Under the pieces are notes generated by a model. It ran no database searches. It worked only from the letters and a program-made list of their open reading frames with translations, and was not told the DNA's origin. The translations under genes were made by a program, and so were the position numbers. A stretch of 64,000 nucleotides of DNA, taken from assembly GCF_013283645.1 (NCBI RefSeq), contig NZ_JABEKV010000001.1, positions 1,170,577-1,234,576 on the forward strand. The letters are read 5' to 3'. Positions 43,290 to 53,651 of the stretch are shown here, piece after piece. The stretch's first letter is position 1; the number at the start of each line of letters is the position of its first letter. Source of the stretch: Sinorhizobium psoraleae (GTDB lineage: Bacteria > Pseudomonadota > Alphaproteobacteria > Rhizobiales > Rhizobiaceae).

Positions 43290-44588
43290 ATGAGCACGCT
43301 TCACAAAATGCCGGACCGCGATCATCTCTCTGCGAAGCAAACCGGTGGCGGCTTTCATGACGTGAAGCACCGCGGGGGCGAAGAGACGCCGTCGTCCATC
43401 GCGTATCCAGCCCCAAGCGGCAACCTCGCGGCAACGGCGGTTGCCGGCGCCATTGCCATGGCGGTTGCCATGGGCTTCGGCCGGTTTTCCTACACGCCGA
43501 TTCTCCCGGCGATGATGGCGGATGCGGGGCTCTCGCCGCGGGACGCTGGGCTGATTGCGTCGGCGAATTTCGTTGGCTATCTCGCTGGCGCCGTGCTTGC
43601 GGCCTATGGCTGGGCTCATGGTCGCGAACGGTGGATCGGCCTCGCCGCGCTCGCGGCGACGACGCTGTTGCTCGCCGCCATGGGGATGACATCCTCCGTG
43701 CTCGCTTACTCGGTCATTCGTTTCATCGCCGGCCTCGCCAGCGCCTTTGCGATGATCTTCATATCGGGAATCGTGCTGGGCGAGGGGCTGCGCGCCAGAT
43801 CGGAGCATGTGCCGTCGGTGCATTTCGGTGGCGTCGGCCTCGGCATCGCCCTTTCCTCGATCTGTGTCTGGGCCGCGCCGCTTGCGGCCGCCGGCTTCTC
43901 CACGTCGCAAGGAGACTGGTTCACCGGTGCGCTGGTCGCGCTTGTGGGCACGATCGTCGTGGGGGCGCTGCTGCCGCGCGGTCATCTCGCTGCGAGCGGG
44001 GGGAAACGCGAAGGGCCGCTGACGTGGACGCGGCCGTTGACGGTCGTGACGCTCAGCTACGGCTTCTTCGGCTTTGGCTATGTGATCACCGCCACGTTTC
44101 TCGTCGCCATGGCCCGGGATGCCAGCGGCGGTCACAGCGTCGAATTCCTCGCTTGGCTGCTGACGGGCGCGAGTGCCGCAGTCTCGATTTACCTCTGGCG
44201 CTTTGCCGTGCCGCGCTTCGGGCTTGCGGGCGTCTACGCCATCGGCCTGCTGGTGGAAGCCGCCGGGCTGGTTCTGACCGTGTCGTTGCCCTTGCCCTTC
44301 GCTCCGCTCGTAGGCGGCTTGATGCTCGGCGCTACCTTCATGATGATCACAGCTTACGGCCTGCAGATCGGCCGGCGCCTTGCCCCGGAAAGCCCGCGCC
44401 GGGCGCTTGCCTTGATGACCGCAGCCTTCGGCATCGGCCAGATCGTCGGGCCGCTCGTCGCCGGTTGGCTTGCCGAACGGACCGGCGATTTTACCTTGCC
44501 GACGCTGGTCGCGGCCGTAGTGCTGTTTTGCTGCGGAACCGTAGTCGTGCTTGAACTTCGCAAGATCAGCGCCGCCCTGGAACGCTGA
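43290..44588 (+). CDS. YbfB/YjiJ-family MFS transporter
   Basis: A 432-residue twelve-helix transporter. A hydrophilic N-terminus of about 45 residues precedes AVAMGFGRFSYTPILPAMMADAGLSPRDAGLIASANFVGYLAGAVLA, the YbfB/YjiJ hallmark. The middle LPRGHLAASGGKREGPLTWTRP is the cytoplasmic loop between the two six-helix halves. Substrate is unknown. The start codon at 43290 is tentative because the N-terminal extension is unusual; a later start inside it is possible. Confidence 0.88.
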   Translation: MSTLHKMPDRDHLSAKQTGGGFHDVKHRGGEETPSSIAYPAPSGNLAATAVAGAIAMAVAMGFGRFSYTPILPAMMADAGLSPRDAGLIASANFVGYLAGAVLAAYGWAHGRERWIGLAALAATTLLLAAMGMTSSVLAYSVIRFIAGLASAFAMIFISGIVLGEGLRARSEHVPSVHFGGVGLGIALSSICVWAAPLAAAGFSTSQGDWFTGALVALVGTIVVGALLPRGHLAASGGKREGPLTWTRPLTVVTLSYGFFGFGYVITATFLVAMARDASGGHSVEFLAWLLTGASAAVSIYLWRFAVPRFGLAGVYAIGLLVEAAGLVLTVSLPLPFAPLVGGLMLGATFMMITAYGLQIGRRLAPESPRRALALMTAAFGIGQIVGPLVAGWLAERTGDFTLPTLVAAVVLFCCGTVVVLELRKISAALER

Positions 44589-44679
44589 TATTCGCCGCCG
44601 TTCGGTTGATTTTGCGGAAAATTGTGAACAAGCGCAGCTTGATGAAATAACAGTAACATTCACATTACCTAATTGTTGC

Positions 44680-44698
44680 CTAGGGCGATTTGCCCTAG
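44680..44698. promoter_or_regulatory. Hairpin in the bacA upstream region
   Basis: CTAGGGC (44680-44686) and GCCCTAG (44692-44698) form a 7-bp stem with a GATTT loop, 58 bases before the bacA start. It could lie in the 5' leader or be an operator. The region 44589-44755 holds no gene. Confidence 0.4.
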
Positions 44699-44755
44699 TT
44701 TCGGCACATCAGGGGGCAAGTCATTGTCCCTCATCAGAAGCGAGAGTGCCGCACC

Positions 44756-46018
44756 TTGTTCCAATCCTTTTTCCCCAAGCCGAAGCAATTCTTCATTTCC
44801 GTCACCGTATGGTCGCTGTTAACCATTGCCTTCTGGTATAGCTGGGGCGAAAGCATGGGAGCAGCTTTTGGGCTCCCGCCATTGGCGATTGACGCGCCGC
44901 CCATTGTCGGCATTTCCGCGTTCTGGTCGCCGGCCTTCCTGTGGTTTTACATCTACTTTGCCGTCATCGTCGGGCTTTTCACCGCGTTCTGGTACGTCTA
45001 TTCGCCGCATCGTTGGCAGACCTGGTCTATCCTGGGGTCGGCTCTGATCCTTTTCGTCACCTATTTCCAGGTTCAGGTGAGTGTCGCGATCAACAACTGG
45101 TACGGCCCCTTCTGGGACCTGGTGCAGGCAGCGGTTTCGAAGTCGGCAGTGGTGACCGCCGAGCAGTTCTACGGCGAGATCGCCACCTTCCTGGCGATTG
45201 CAATGGTGGCCGTCGCTGTTGCGGTCATGACGCGCTTCTTCGTCAGCCATTACATCTTCCGCTGGCGCACCGCGATGAACGAATATTACATGGACAACTG
45301 GGGCAGGCTTCGCCATATCGAAGGTGCCTCGCAGCGCGTCCAGGAAGACACGATGCGTTTCTCGACCACCGTCGAGGGGCTCGGCGTCAGCCTGATCGAC
45401 AGCGTCATGACGCTGATCGCGTTTACGCCGGTGCTGATCCGACTGTCGGCCAACGTCACGGAGCTTCCGATCGTCGGCATCATTCCCTATCCGCTGGTAA
45501 CGGCCGCCGTGCTCTGGTCGCTGTTCGGCACGGTGTTCCTGGCTCTCGTCGGCATCAAGCTGCCGGGGCTGGAGTTCCGCAATCAGCGCGTGGAGGCCGC
45601 CTATCGTAAGGAACTCGTCTACGGCGAGGATCACGCCGACCGCGCCCAGCCGCCGACGGTCGCCGATCTGTTCGACAATGTCCGCCGGAACTATTTCCGG
45701 CTTTACTTCCACTATCTCTATTTCAATATCGCCCGCATCTTCTACCTGCAGATCAACAACATCTTCTCGTTGCTGATCCTGGCTCCGTCGATCATCGCCG
45801 GCAAGATTTCCCTCGGCGCCCTGAACCAGATTTCCGGTGCATTCGGCCAGGTAACGTCTTCGTTCCAGTATCTCGTCAACTCGTGGCCGACGATTGTCGA
45901 ACTGCTCTCGATCTACAAGCGCTTGCGCGCCTTCGAAGCGATCCTCGACGAGGAGCCGCTGCCGGAGATCGATCAGCAGTTCATCGAGGTCGGCGGCAAG
46001 GAAGAACTGGCGCTCTGA
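44756..46018 (+). CDS. bacA: Peptide transporter BacA (SbmA/BacA family)
   Basis: A 420-residue inner-membrane protein matching BacA. It starts (TTG) [29 protein letters not shown], has about seven to eight transmembrane helices, and the central [35 protein letters not shown] and [41 protein letters not shown] blocks that define the SbmA/BacA fold. BacA imports host NCR peptides and other peptides and is needed for bacteroid survival in S. meliloti-Medicago. GAGAG lies ahead of the TTG start. A strong terminator follows at once. Confidence 0.95.
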   Translation: MFQSFFPKPKQFFISVTVWSLLTIAFWYSWGESMGAAFGLPPLAIDAPPIVGISAFWSPAFLWFYIYFAVIVGLFTAFWYVYSPHRWQTWSILGSALILFVTYFQVQVSVAINNWYGPFWDLVQAAVSKSAVVTAEQFYGEIATFLAIAMVAVAVAVMTRFFVSHYIFRWRTAMNEYYMDNWGRLRHIEGASQRVQEDTMRFSTTVEGLGVSLIDSVMTLIAFTPVLIRLSANVTELPIVGIIPYPLVTAAVLWSLFGTVFLALVGIKLPGLEFRNQRVEAAYRKELVYGEDHADRAQPPTVADLFDNVRRNYFRLYFHYLYFNIARIFYLQINNIFSLLILAPSIIAGKISLGALNQISGAFGQVTSSFQYLVNSWPTIVELLSIYKRLRAFEAILDEEPLPEIDQQFIEVGGKEELAL

Positions 46019-46028
46019 AGGACGGCAA

Positions 46029-47039
46029 TCAGAAGGCGGAGCGATCCGCCTTCTTTTTTGCGTCCTCGATAAGGGGATGCGCCTCCGCGTAGCTGACGCA
46101 GGCGACATCCGGCTTGCCGCAGGTCTCGGTCAGGAACCGGTCAAGCGCGCGCCAATAGGCGCCGCCATTCATCTCGACGAAATGGAAGCCGAGCTGAAGT
46201 GGAACGCGGCCGCCGTCATATTCCTTGCGGAAAGCCTCGCGGTAGGCCGCAAGCGTCCGTTCTTCGAAGACCGCGCTGTTCTTCTTGTTTTCGACGCCCA
46301 TCGAATGACGGACGAAGAGATTGTAATCCATGCCGATCACCGGCCGATGCGACGGGCCTTCGGGAATGAGGGGCAGGCCGAAACGCGGCAGGCCGTCCTG
46401 CACCGACGGCCAGCCGGGGCCTTTGGTGACGAGGCTTGCGTCATAGGTGAAGCCGAACGCCTTCAGCGCCGGCAGCAGACCGTCGCTCAATGAGAGATAG
46501 GGCGCGCGGAAGCCCTTGATGCCGGTTCGCGCAAAGTCCGCCCAGCCTTGCGGCTCGGCTTCCGCCTTGCCGGCCTTCTTCCAGGCGCCGGCCACTGCCT
46601 CGCGGAACGCAGTGAATTCGCGCTGCCAATCGGTCTCGCTCCAGCCCTTCCCGTCGAAATGGCCGCATGCGTGGCTGCCGATATCGTGTCCTTCGAGGCG
46701 AGCATGCCAGATATGGCCGGCGCGAACAGCGATCTCCTCGCGGCTTTGCGCAAAGCCGACATTGGAGCGTCCCGCCTTCTGCCCCGGCGCCTTGTAGATC
46801 TCTTTTCCGTCGGCCTTCGTCATCAGGAAGGTGCAGGAAAGGAAATAGGTGAAGTGGGCGCCGGTGCGCTTTGCCAGGGCGAGGCTCTTCTCCCAGAGCG
46901 CATTGTCATGCGCGCCGTCGAACGAGACGATCACGAGCTGCTTGTTCGCCGGCGCCGCTGCCTCGGGTGTCGGAGGCGGGGCGGCTGCTGCGAGGACGGG
47001 AAAGAGACAAAGGGAGAGCGTAAGGGCGTTGCGGGTCAT
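46029..47039 (-). CDS. Secreted polysaccharide deacetylase family protein
   Basis: A 336-residue protein with a signal peptide (ALTLSLCLFPVLAAAAPP) and a NodB-like deacetylase fold: LVIVSFDGAHDNALWEKSLALAKRTGAHFTYFLS, HDIGSHACGHFDGKGWS and GIKGFRAPYLSLSDGLLPAL. Conserved Asp and paired His of the metal site appear in SFDGAHD and GSHACGHF. It is predicted periplasmic. Substrate unknown. The last codons form bacA's terminator. Confidence 0.83.
   Translation of the reverse strand: MTRNALTLSLCLFPVLAAAAPPPTPEAAAPANKQLVIVSFDGAHDNALWEKSLALAKRTGAHFTYFLSCTFLMTKADGKEIYKAPGQKAGRSNVGFAQSREEIAVRAGHIWHARLEGHDIGSHACGHFDGKGWSETDWQREFTAFREAVAGAWKKAGKAEAEPQGWADFARTGIKGFRAPYLSLSDGLLPALKAFGFTYDASLVTKGPGWPSVQDGLPRFGLPLIPEGPSHRPVIGMDYNLFVRHSMGVENKKNSAVFEERTLAAYREAFRKEYDGGRVPLQLGFHFVEMNGGAYWRALDRFLTETCGKPDVACVSYAEAHPLIEDAKKKADRSAF
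46031..46059 (+). terminator. Intrinsic terminator of bacA, overlapping the 3' end of the opposing gene
   Basis: AGAAGGCGGA (46031-46040) pairs with TCCGCCTTCT (46045-46054), loop GCGA, followed by five more T. It begins 13 bases after the bacA stop. The same bases encode the last residues and stop of the convergent deacetylase (KKKADRSAF), so the hairpin is built into that coding sequence. Confidence 0.9.
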
Positions 47040-47185
47040 TTCCGGGGCATCTTGGGAGAATCAGTAAAGGATTTGTTCGTGTCGTCCCTTCTTCAACAAT
47101 GCGGCAATCCTTTGATCCATCTGGCAATTCGCGATCGATACCGCTATGCCTTGGTAAACAAATGGATAATTGCGGCGGGTAAAAC

Positions 47186-47773
47186 ATGGCGCTTCTGGTT
47201 CTAGGCATTGTGATCTTTATGGGCATCCACCTCGTTCGAAGCTTCGCGCCCGGCGTTCGCGCAGCGGTGATCGAGCGAAGCGGTGTCGGAACCTGGCACG
47301 CGATCCACGCGATCTCGGCGATCGTCGGCCTCGGTCTTATCGCCGTTGGCTTCGACCAGGCGCGCGCGACGACCGGTGTCCTCTACACGCCGCCGGTCTT
47401 CCTTGCTCATATCGCCCTGACACTGATGCTGATCGCCTGCATCTCTCTCGCCGCCGCCTTCCTGCCGCCCGGCAAGATCCGCGTCGTAACCAAGCACCCG
47501 GCCATTCTCGCCATCAAGATCTGGGCGCTTGCTCATTTGCTTGCCAACGGCGAGACGTCCTCGGTCCTGCTCTTCGGCGCCTTCCTGGCCTGGGGCGTCA
47601 TTCTCCGGATATCGATGAAGAAGCGCTGGCGGGCCGGCGAGATCAGCTATCCGACCTTTGTTTCCTATCGCTACGATGTCGGCGCGATCCTGATCGGCGC
47701 GGCGCTCTTCGTTGCAATTGTCTGGAAGCTGCACGAACTGGTGATCGGCGTAGCACCCATCGCCATCGGCTAA
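47186..47773 (+). CDS. NnrU-family membrane protein
   Basis: A 195-residue protein with six hydrophobic segments starting ALLVLGIVIFMGIHLVRSFAPGVRAAV, then WHAIHAISAIVGLGLIAVGFDQAR and HPAILAIKIWALAHLLANGE. It is NnrU-like, first noted in denitrification clusters, where its precise role is unclear; many non-denitrifiers have it. The start codon ATG 47186 is the only one that preserves the first helix. Confidence 0.88.
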   Translation: MALLVLGIVIFMGIHLVRSFAPGVRAAVIERSGVGTWHAIHAISAIVGLGLIAVGFDQARATTGVLYTPPVFLAHIALTLMLIACISLAAAFLPPGKIRVVTKHPAILAIKIWALAHLLANGETSSVLLFGAFLAWGVILRISMKKRWRAGEISYPTFVSYRYDVGAILIGAALFVAIVWKLHELVIGVAPIAIG

Positions 47774-47861
47774 ATGATCTTCTCCCCCTTACAAGCGGCG
47801 CAAAATCGGGTAGAAGGCGCAAAATTCTCAGCATGAAGGCCGGGCAGCCGGAACACAGGAC

Positions 47862-48530
47862 ATGGCGAACCAAGACGACAGCTTTATCCGCGAGGTCAAT
47901 GAGGAACTCCGTTCGGACCAGATGAAAGCCATCTGGACGCGCTTCGGCGGGCTGATCGTTGCGCTGGCCGCCCTGATCGTTCTGGGCACCGTCGGCAAGG
48001 TCGGCTACGATTACTGGCAGGAAACGTCCTCGTCGCGGTCCGGCGATGCTTTCCTCGCCGCGCTCAATCTCGCCCGCGAGAACAAGTCGGACGAGGCCTT
48101 TGCGGCGCTGACCACTCTGGAGAAGGACGGCTACGGCTCCTATCCCGTACTAGCGCGGCTCAGGACCGCAACCCTGCAGGCGCAGAAGGGCGAGACCGAT
48201 GCGGCGATCGCCGCCTTCTCCGACATCGGCAAGGATACCCGCATTCCGCCGGCGCTGCGCGATGCGGCGCGCCTGCGCGCGGCCTATCTGCTCGTCGACA
48301 ACGGAACCTACGAGCAGGTGTCGTCCGAGGTCGAGCAACTGGCAGTTCCGCAAAACACGATGCGCCATTCTGCCCGCGAAGCGCTCGGTCTTGCCGCTTA
48401 CAAGGCAGGCGACTTCGCCAGGGCGAAGAGCTGGTTCCAGCAAATCACAGACGACAAGGAGAGCCCGCGCGGCGTCATGGGTCGTGCGCAGATGCTGCTT
48501 GACGTAATCGCTGCGGGCGGCAAAGCCTAG
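47862..48530 (+). CDS. YfgM-like membrane-anchored TPR protein
   Basis: A 222-residue protein: N-terminal [23 protein letters not shown], one transmembrane helix ([19 protein letters not shown]) and a periplasmic helical region with TPR-like repeats ([25 protein letters not shown] and so on). It corresponds to E. coli YfgM, a partner of the SecYEG-associated PpiD chaperone. E. coli has yfgM-bamB-der; here der follows with bamB absent from the gap, which instead holds palindromic repeats. Confidence 0.85.
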   Translation: MANQDDSFIREVNEELRSDQMKAIWTRFGGLIVALAALIVLGTVGKVGYDYWQETSSSRSGDAFLAALNLARENKSDEAFAALTTLEKDGYGSYPVLARLRTATLQAQKGETDAAIAAFSDIGKDTRIPPALRDAARLRAAYLLVDNGTYEQVSSEVEQLAVPQNTMRHSAREALGLAAYKAGDFARAKSWFQQITDDKESPRGVMGRAQMLLDVIAAGGKA

Positions 48531-48632
48531 CGCATCGGCCCGAAAATCGGACCCGATTTTCGGAAAGCACGATGCGTAGACTCAAAGAGTTACAGCGTCC
48601 TTTGTGCGTCCTAAAGGACGCACGGCGCTGTA
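48531..48632. repeat. Composite palindromic repeat between yfgM-like gene and der
   Basis: First half: CGCATCG at 48531-48537 and CGATGCG at 48570-48576 enclose CCGAAAATCGG ACCC GATTTTCGG. Second half: CTCAAAG, then TACAGCGTCCTTTGTGCGTCC, a short loop, and GGACGCACGGCGCTGTA, the right half of the mosaic family at 37115. The left palindrome differs from that family, so this is a mosaic. It lies 24 bases before der. Confidence 0.82.
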
Positions 48633-48655
48633 AGAGCGGAAACGGATATTTCAAG

Positions 48656-50089
48656 ATGAGCTTTACCGTCGCCATCGTCGGGCGCCCCAATGTCGGCAAG
48701 TCCACCTTGTTCAACCGCCTGGTTGGCAAGAAGCTGGCGCTCGTCGACGATACGCCGGGCGTCACCCGCGACCGCCGTCCAGGCGACGCCAAGCTCGTCG
48801 ATCTCAAGTTTCGTATCATCGATACGGCCGGTCTCGAACAGTCGGCGCCCGAGAGCCTGCAGGGCCGCATGTGGGCGCAGACCGAGGCGGCGATCGACGA
48901 GGCCGACCTTTCGCTTTTCGTGATCGATGCGAAGGCTGGATTGACGCCCGCCGACGAAACGCTCGCCGAAATGCTGCGTCGCCGCGGCAAGCCGGTCATC
49001 GTCGTCGCCAACAAGGCCGAAGCGCGCGGCTCCGATGGCGGCTTCTACGACGCCTTCACGCTCGGTCTCGGCGATCCTTGCCCGATCTCGGCCGAACATG
49101 GCGAGGGCATGCTCGACCTGCGCGACGCGATCGTTGCCGCGCTCGGCGAGGAGAGGGCATTTCCGCCGAAGGACGACGTGGCGGTAACCGACGTCGATAT
49201 CCGCCCGACCGCTCCGGGCGAGGGGGCGGAGGACGAGGACGCAGAGCCCGCCTACGACGAAACGAAGCCGCTGCGCGTGGCGATCGTCGGCCGGCCGAAT
49301 GCCGGCAAGTCGACGCTGATCAACCGCTTCCTCGGCGAGGACCGGCTGCTGACCGGGCCAGAGGCAGGCATCACCCGCGATTCGATCTCCGTCGAATGGC
49401 AATGGCGCGGCCGGACGATCAAGATGTTCGATACGGCCGGCATGCGCCGTAAGGCAAAGGTCCAGGAAAAGCTCGAAAAGCTCTCGGTCGCCGATGCGCT
49501 GAGGGCGATCCGCTTTGCCGAGACCGTCGTCGTCGTTTTCGACGCCACGATCCCATTCGAGAAGCAGGACCTGCAGATCGTCGACTTGGTGCTTCGCGAA
49601 GGGCGGGCGGCTGTGCTCGCCTTCAACAAATGGGATCTGGTCGAGGATTGGCAGGCGGTTCTGGCCGATCTTCGTGAAAAGACCGAGCGCCTCTTGCCGC
49701 AGGCACGCGGCATCCGCGCGGTACCGATTTCCGGCCATACGGGCTATGGCCTCGACCGGCTGATGCAGGCGATCATCGACACCGACAAGGTGTGGAACCG
49801 GCGCATCTCCACGGCGCGGCTCAACCGCTGGCTCGAAGCGCAACAGGTACAGCATCCGCCGCCGGCCGTTTCCGGCCGCCGGCTCAAGCTCAAATACATG
49901 ACGCAGGTGAAGGCCCGTCCGCCGGGCTTCATGATTTCCTGCACGCGTCCCGATGCGCTGCCGGAATCCTACACCCGATATCTCATCAACGGGCTTCGTA
50001 ACGATTTCGACTTGCCCGGTGTGCCGATCCGCGTGCATTTCCGAGCGTCGGAGAATCCTTACGAATCGAAGGCACGCAAGAAGCGCTGA
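48656..50089 (+). CDS. der: Ribosome-associated GTPase Der (EngA)
   Basis: A 477-residue tandem GTPase. Domain 1 has P-loop GRPNVGKST, switch and DTAGLEQ, and NKAE. Domain 2 has [15 protein letters not shown] and NKWD, joined by an acidic linker ([15 protein letters not shown]). The C-terminal KH-like domain ends [13 protein letters not shown]. It is an essential 50S ribosome assembly factor. Start at ATG 48656; the open frame upstream is the palindromic repeat. Confidence 0.97.
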   Translation: MSFTVAIVGRPNVGKSTLFNRLVGKKLALVDDTPGVTRDRRPGDAKLVDLKFRIIDTAGLEQSAPESLQGRMWAQTEAAIDEADLSLFVIDAKAGLTPADETLAEMLRRRGKPVIVVANKAEARGSDGGFYDAFTLGLGDPCPISAEHGEGMLDLRDAIVAALGEERAFPPKDDVAVTDVDIRPTAPGEGAEDEDAEPAYDETKPLRVAIVGRPNAGKSTLINRFLGEDRLLTGPEAGITRDSISVEWQWRGRTIKMFDTAGMRRKAKVQEKLEKLSVADALRAIRFAETVVVVFDATIPFEKQDLQIVDLVLREGRAAVLAFNKWDLVEDWQAVLADLREKTERLLPQARGIRAVPISGHTGYGLDRLMQAIIDTDKVWNRRISTARLNRWLEAQQVQHPPPAVSGRRLKLKYMTQVKARPPGFMISCTRPDALPESYTRYLINGLRNDFDLPGVPIRVHFRASENPYESKARKKR

Positions 50090-50213
50090 CCGCCTGACCG
50101 GTCATCGAAACGGTGGATTGTCTTGCCGGCGGCGAACGGGACGATCGTCGTTTACTCGAAGAATTCCCAAATATACATCTGCATGGGGACAGCCGAAACG
50201 AGGGGATTCGCCG

Positions 50214-51863
50214 ATGGCGACAGCATCGAGGTCAGGTGACGACTGGTGGCGCGGCGCGGTGATCTACCAGGTCTATCCGCGCTCCTTCCAGGACACCGAC
50301 GGCGACGGCATTGGTGATCTTCGCGGCGTCACGCGGCGACTTCCGCATATCGCCTCGCTCGGCGTCGACGCGATCTGGCTGTCGCCCTTCTTCACCTCGC
50401 CGCAGGCCGACATGGGCTATGATGTCTCCGACTATTGCGGCGTCGATCCGATGTTCGGCACGCTTGCCGATTTCGACGCCATGCTGGCCGAAGCGCATCG
50501 CCTCGGGCTGAAAGTGATCATCGATCAGGTCATTTCGCACAGCTCGGACCGCCATCCTTGGTTCGTCGAGAGCCGGTCGAGCAGAAGCAATTCCAAGGCT
50601 GACTGGTACGTCTGGGCGGATCCGAAGCCGGATGGGACGGCGCCGAACAACTGGCTTTCGATTTTCGGCGGCCCGGCCTGGGAATGGGACGGCGTGCGCA
50701 AGCAATATTACATGCACAATTTCCTCTCGTCGCAGCCGGATCTGAATTTCCACAATCCGGAGGTCCAGGAAGCCCTGCTGTCGACCGTCCGCTTCTGGCT
50801 GGACCGGGGCGTCGACGGCTTCCGACTCGATACCGTGAACTTCTATTTCCACGACCGGCATCTGCGCGACAATCCTCCGCTCGTTCCCGATCCCGAGGCG
50901 ACCAGCAACGATGCGCCGGACGTCAACCCCTACGGCATGCAGGACCATCTCCACGATAAGAGCCAGCCGGAAAACATCGCCTTCCTCACGAGGCTGCGGG
51001 CGTTGCTCGATGAATATGGCGGCCGCACCACGGTGGGCGAAGTGGGGGACGGTGCCCGTTCGCTGAAGACGGTCGCCGCCTATACCAGCGGCGGCGACAA
51101 GCTGCACATGTGCTACACCTTCGATCTTCTCGGACCGGAGTTCACCGCAACGCATATCCGCCGATGCGTCGAGAACTTCCAGGCCGTGGTGACCGACGGC
51201 TGGGTCTGTTGGGCCTTCTCCAACCACGATGTCATGCGCCATGTCAGCCGCTTCGTGCGGGATGAGGCGGAGAGGGAGCGGGTGGCGAAACTGGCGATCT
51301 CGCTGCTTTCGGCCCTGCGCGGCTCCATCTGTCTCTATCAGGGCGAGGAACTGGGCCTGCCGGAGGCAGAACTTGCCTTCGAGGAACTGCGCGATCCCTA
51401 CGGAATCCGCTTCTGGCCGGCCTTTAAAGGCCGTGACGGTTGCCGCACGCCGATGGTCTGGGAGGGGGATCTCGCCAACGCCGGATTTTCCGCTGGGATC
51501 CCCTGGCTGCCGGTGCGCGGCGAACAGCGGATGCTGGCCGTCGATGCGCAGGAAAACATCTCGGGATCGGTCCTGGAACATTATCGCTCTACGCTCGCCT
51601 TCCGGCGCCTGCACGCACCGCTTCTCGACGGCGACATGGGGTTTGTTGCCTCCAATCAGGACATTCTGGCCTTCATACGGGAGAAGGACGGTGAGCGGCT
51701 GCTCTTCGTCTTCAATCTCACACGGGAGCCGCAGACCGTTCAGCTTTCGACCGGAACGACTGTCGCAGAGGTGCTGCCGATGCCCGGATTTGCGCCCGCC
51801 TTCGCAGAGAGCGCAATCATGCTCTCCGGCCTCGACGTCTTTTGTGGCAGGCTGCGAGCCTGA
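50214..51863 (+). CDS. GH13-family alpha-glucosidase (AglA-like)
   Basis: A 549-residue alpha-amylase-superfamily glucosidase: WWRGAVIYQVYPRSFQDTDGDGIGDLRGV, VIDQVISH region, nucleophile Asp in GVDGFRLDTVNFY, acid Glu in TTVGEVGDG, and FSNHDVMRH. Length and motif text fit the Sinorhizobium AglA-type enzymes that cleave sucrose, trehalose or maltose-like sugars. No agl transport genes are next to it, so it is free-standing. The start ATG 50214 follows GAGGGG. A stop-to-stop gap of only 3 bases separates it from the convergent adenine deaminase gene. Confidence 0.9.
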   Translation: MATASRSGDDWWRGAVIYQVYPRSFQDTDGDGIGDLRGVTRRLPHIASLGVDAIWLSPFFTSPQADMGYDVSDYCGVDPMFGTLADFDAMLAEAHRLGLKVIIDQVISHSSDRHPWFVESRSSRSNSKADWYVWADPKPDGTAPNNWLSIFGGPAWEWDGVRKQYYMHNFLSSQPDLNFHNPEVQEALLSTVRFWLDRGVDGFRLDTVNFYFHDRHLRDNPPLVPDPEATSNDAPDVNPYGMQDHLHDKSQPENIAFLTRLRALLDEYGGRTTVGEVGDGARSLKTVAAYTSGGDKLHMCYTFDLLGPEFTATHIRRCVENFQAVVTDGWVCWAFSNHDVMRHVSRFVRDEAERERVAKLAISLLSALRGSICLYQGEELGLPEAELAFEELRDPYGIRFWPAFKGRDGCRTPMVWEGDLANAGFSAGIPWLPVRGEQRMLAVDAQENISGSVLEHYRSTLAFRRLHAPLLDGDMGFVASNQDILAFIREKDGERLLFVFNLTREPQTVQLSTGTTVAEVLPMPGFAPAFAESAIMLSGLDVFCGRLRA

Positions 51864-51866
51864 GGC

Positions 51867-53594
51867 TCACCCGATCAGCGTGAACTTATCCACGTCGACC
51901 AGCCCACGATCCGAAATCTTCAGGTGCGGGATCACCGGCAGCGGCAGGAAGGCAAGTTGCAGGAACGGTTCCTCGAGTGTGGCGCCGAGCGCGAAGGCGG
52001 CATGGCGCAGGTGATGCAGGATGTCGCGCACCCGTTCGTAGCATTCGAGGCTCATCAGGCCGGCAATCGGCAGCGCGATCTCGCCGGTGACCCTGCCGTC
52101 CTCGACAACGACGAAGCCGCCCTTGATCTCGCCGAGGCGGTTTGCGGCGAGCGCCATGTCCTCTTCGTTGACGCCGACCACGCAGATATTGTGGCTGTCG
52201 TGACCGACCGTCGAGGCAATTGCGCCCTTCTTCAGGCCGAAGCCCTGGACGAAGCCGTTCGCGTGGTTGCCGTTGACGCCGTGGCGCTCGATGACGGCGA
52301 CCTTGATGATATCTCGGCCGAGGTCGACTCCGGTTTGGTTTCCTTCGGCGGGCAGGTGGAAGCGCCGGTGTTCCGTGATGATCTTGCCGGGCAGGACGCC
52401 GATCACCGAGGTGTGACCTTCAGCATAGGGAACCGCGAAGACGGCCGCCTTGACCTCACCCGCCTTGACACTGTCGAGCCCGACCGGCTCGACCGGCTTG
52501 CGCGTGGCGAAGAGCGCATCCGTTACCCGCCTCCCGGCGGAAAACACGATCTCGGCCTTGCAGTTTTCGAGGCTGTCGATGACGACGAGGTCGGCGCGCC
52601 AGCCCGGCGCGACGAGGCCCCGATCCATAAGGCCGAAGGCGCGAGCGGCGGAAATCGAGGCGGCGCGATAGATCGCCAGAGGCTCGACGCCGGCCGCGAT
52701 CGCGGTGCGGATCATGTGGTCGAGATGGCCCTGTTCGGCGATATCGAGTGGGTTACGGTCATCTGTGCAAAGCGCAAGGTAGGGCGACAGCCGCTCGGTG
52801 ATGATCGGCATCAGGGCATTGAGGTCCTTGGAGACGGACCCTTCGCGCACGAGAATGTGCATGCCCTTGCGGATCTTTTCGAGCGCCTCTTCCGCGGACG
52901 TGCATTCATGATCGGTGCGGATGCCGGTTGCGAGATAGCCGTTCAGTTCCTTGCCGGAGAGAAGCGGCGCGTGGCCGTCGATGTGGCCTCCCTGGAATGC
53001 ATCGAGCTTCGCCAGGCAGACCGGATCCTTATGGACGACGCCTGGAAAGTTCATGAACTCGGCCAGGCCGATAACCTTCGGATGATGGCGAAAGGGCACG
53101 AGACGCTCGATCGGCAGGTCGGCGCCGGCCGTTTCGAGATGTGTCGCCGGCACGCAGGACGAAAGCTGGACGCGGATGTCCATGATCGTTTCCACCGCTG
53201 AATCCAGAAAGAACTGGATGCCGTCTGTGCCAAGCACGTTGGCGATCTCATGCGGGTCGCAGATGGCCGTCGTGATGCCGAGCGGTAGAACGCAGCGGTC
53301 GAATTCGTGCGGGGTGACGAGCGAGGATTCGATGTGCAGATGCGTATCGATGAAACCCGGAACGACGATGCGCCCGGTGATGTCGATTTCCTCGCGTCCC
53401 TGATAATCGCCGTAGGTGCCGACGATGCGATCGCCGCAAATGGCGATGTCGGAGGCAACGAGTTCACCGGTGACGAGATCGAAGAAGCGCCCGCCCTTGA
53501 GCACCACGTCTGCCGGGGCGCGGCCCACGCCCTGATCGATGATACGTTCCAACATCTCGGACATGCGCGCGCTCCGCTTCTTTGCTTCGATCAT
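51867..53594 (-). CDS. ade: Adenine deaminase
   Basis: A 575-residue amidohydrolase of the adenine deaminase type: [46 protein letters not shown] carries metal ligands, followed by [26 protein letters not shown] and a C-terminal [20 protein letters not shown]. It deaminates adenine to hypoxanthine, feeding xanthine dehydrogenase. It stands apart from the main purine island. Two starts are possible: ATG 53594 (AGAGGG site formed by a repeat fragment) or ATG 53564 (GGAG site). Confidence 0.93.
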   Translation of the reverse strand: MIEAKKRSARMSEMLERIIDQGVGRAPADVVLKGGRFFDLVTGELVASDIAICGDRIVGTYGDYQGREEIDITGRIVVPGFIDTHLHIESSLVTPHEFDRCVLPLGITTAICDPHEIANVLGTDGIQFFLDSAVETIMDIRVQLSSCVPATHLETAGADLPIERLVPFRHHPKVIGLAEFMNFPGVVHKDPVCLAKLDAFQGGHIDGHAPLLSGKELNGYLATGIRTDHECTSAEEALEKIRKGMHILVREGSVSKDLNALMPIITERLSPYLALCTDDRNPLDIAEQGHLDHMIRTAIAAGVEPLAIYRAASISAARAFGLMDRGLVAPGWRADLVVIDSLENCKAEIVFSAGRRVTDALFATRKPVEPVGLDSVKAGEVKAAVFAVPYAEGHTSVIGVLPGKIITEHRRFHLPAEGNQTGVDLGRDIIKVAVIERHGVNGNHANGFVQGFGLKKGAIASTVGHDSHNICVVGVNEEDMALAANRLGEIKGGFVVVEDGRVTGEIALPIAGLMSLECYERVRDILHHLRHAAFALGATLEEPFLQLAFLPLPVIPHLKISDRGLVDVDKFTLIG

Positions 53595-53600
53595 AAGAAT

Positions 53601-53632
53601 AGCCCTCTCCCCGCGCCGGGGGAAAGGGTCGA
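53601..53632. repeat. Fragment of the CCCTCTCCCCGC palindromic repeat
   Basis: AGCCCTCTCCCCGCGCCGGGGGAAAGGG is one hairpin half of the family seen complete at 9451, 32935 and 35425. It lies between the aminotransferase and adenine deaminase genes and supplies purine-rich bases that may serve as the deaminase ribosome site on the minus strand. Confidence 0.6.
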
Positions 53633-53651
53633 GAAAGCATGATGTCGAAGC

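Noticed and set aside
48572-48655. N-terminal extension of Der
   Set aside because: It is translated palindromic repeat; Der proteins start at [15 protein letters not shown].
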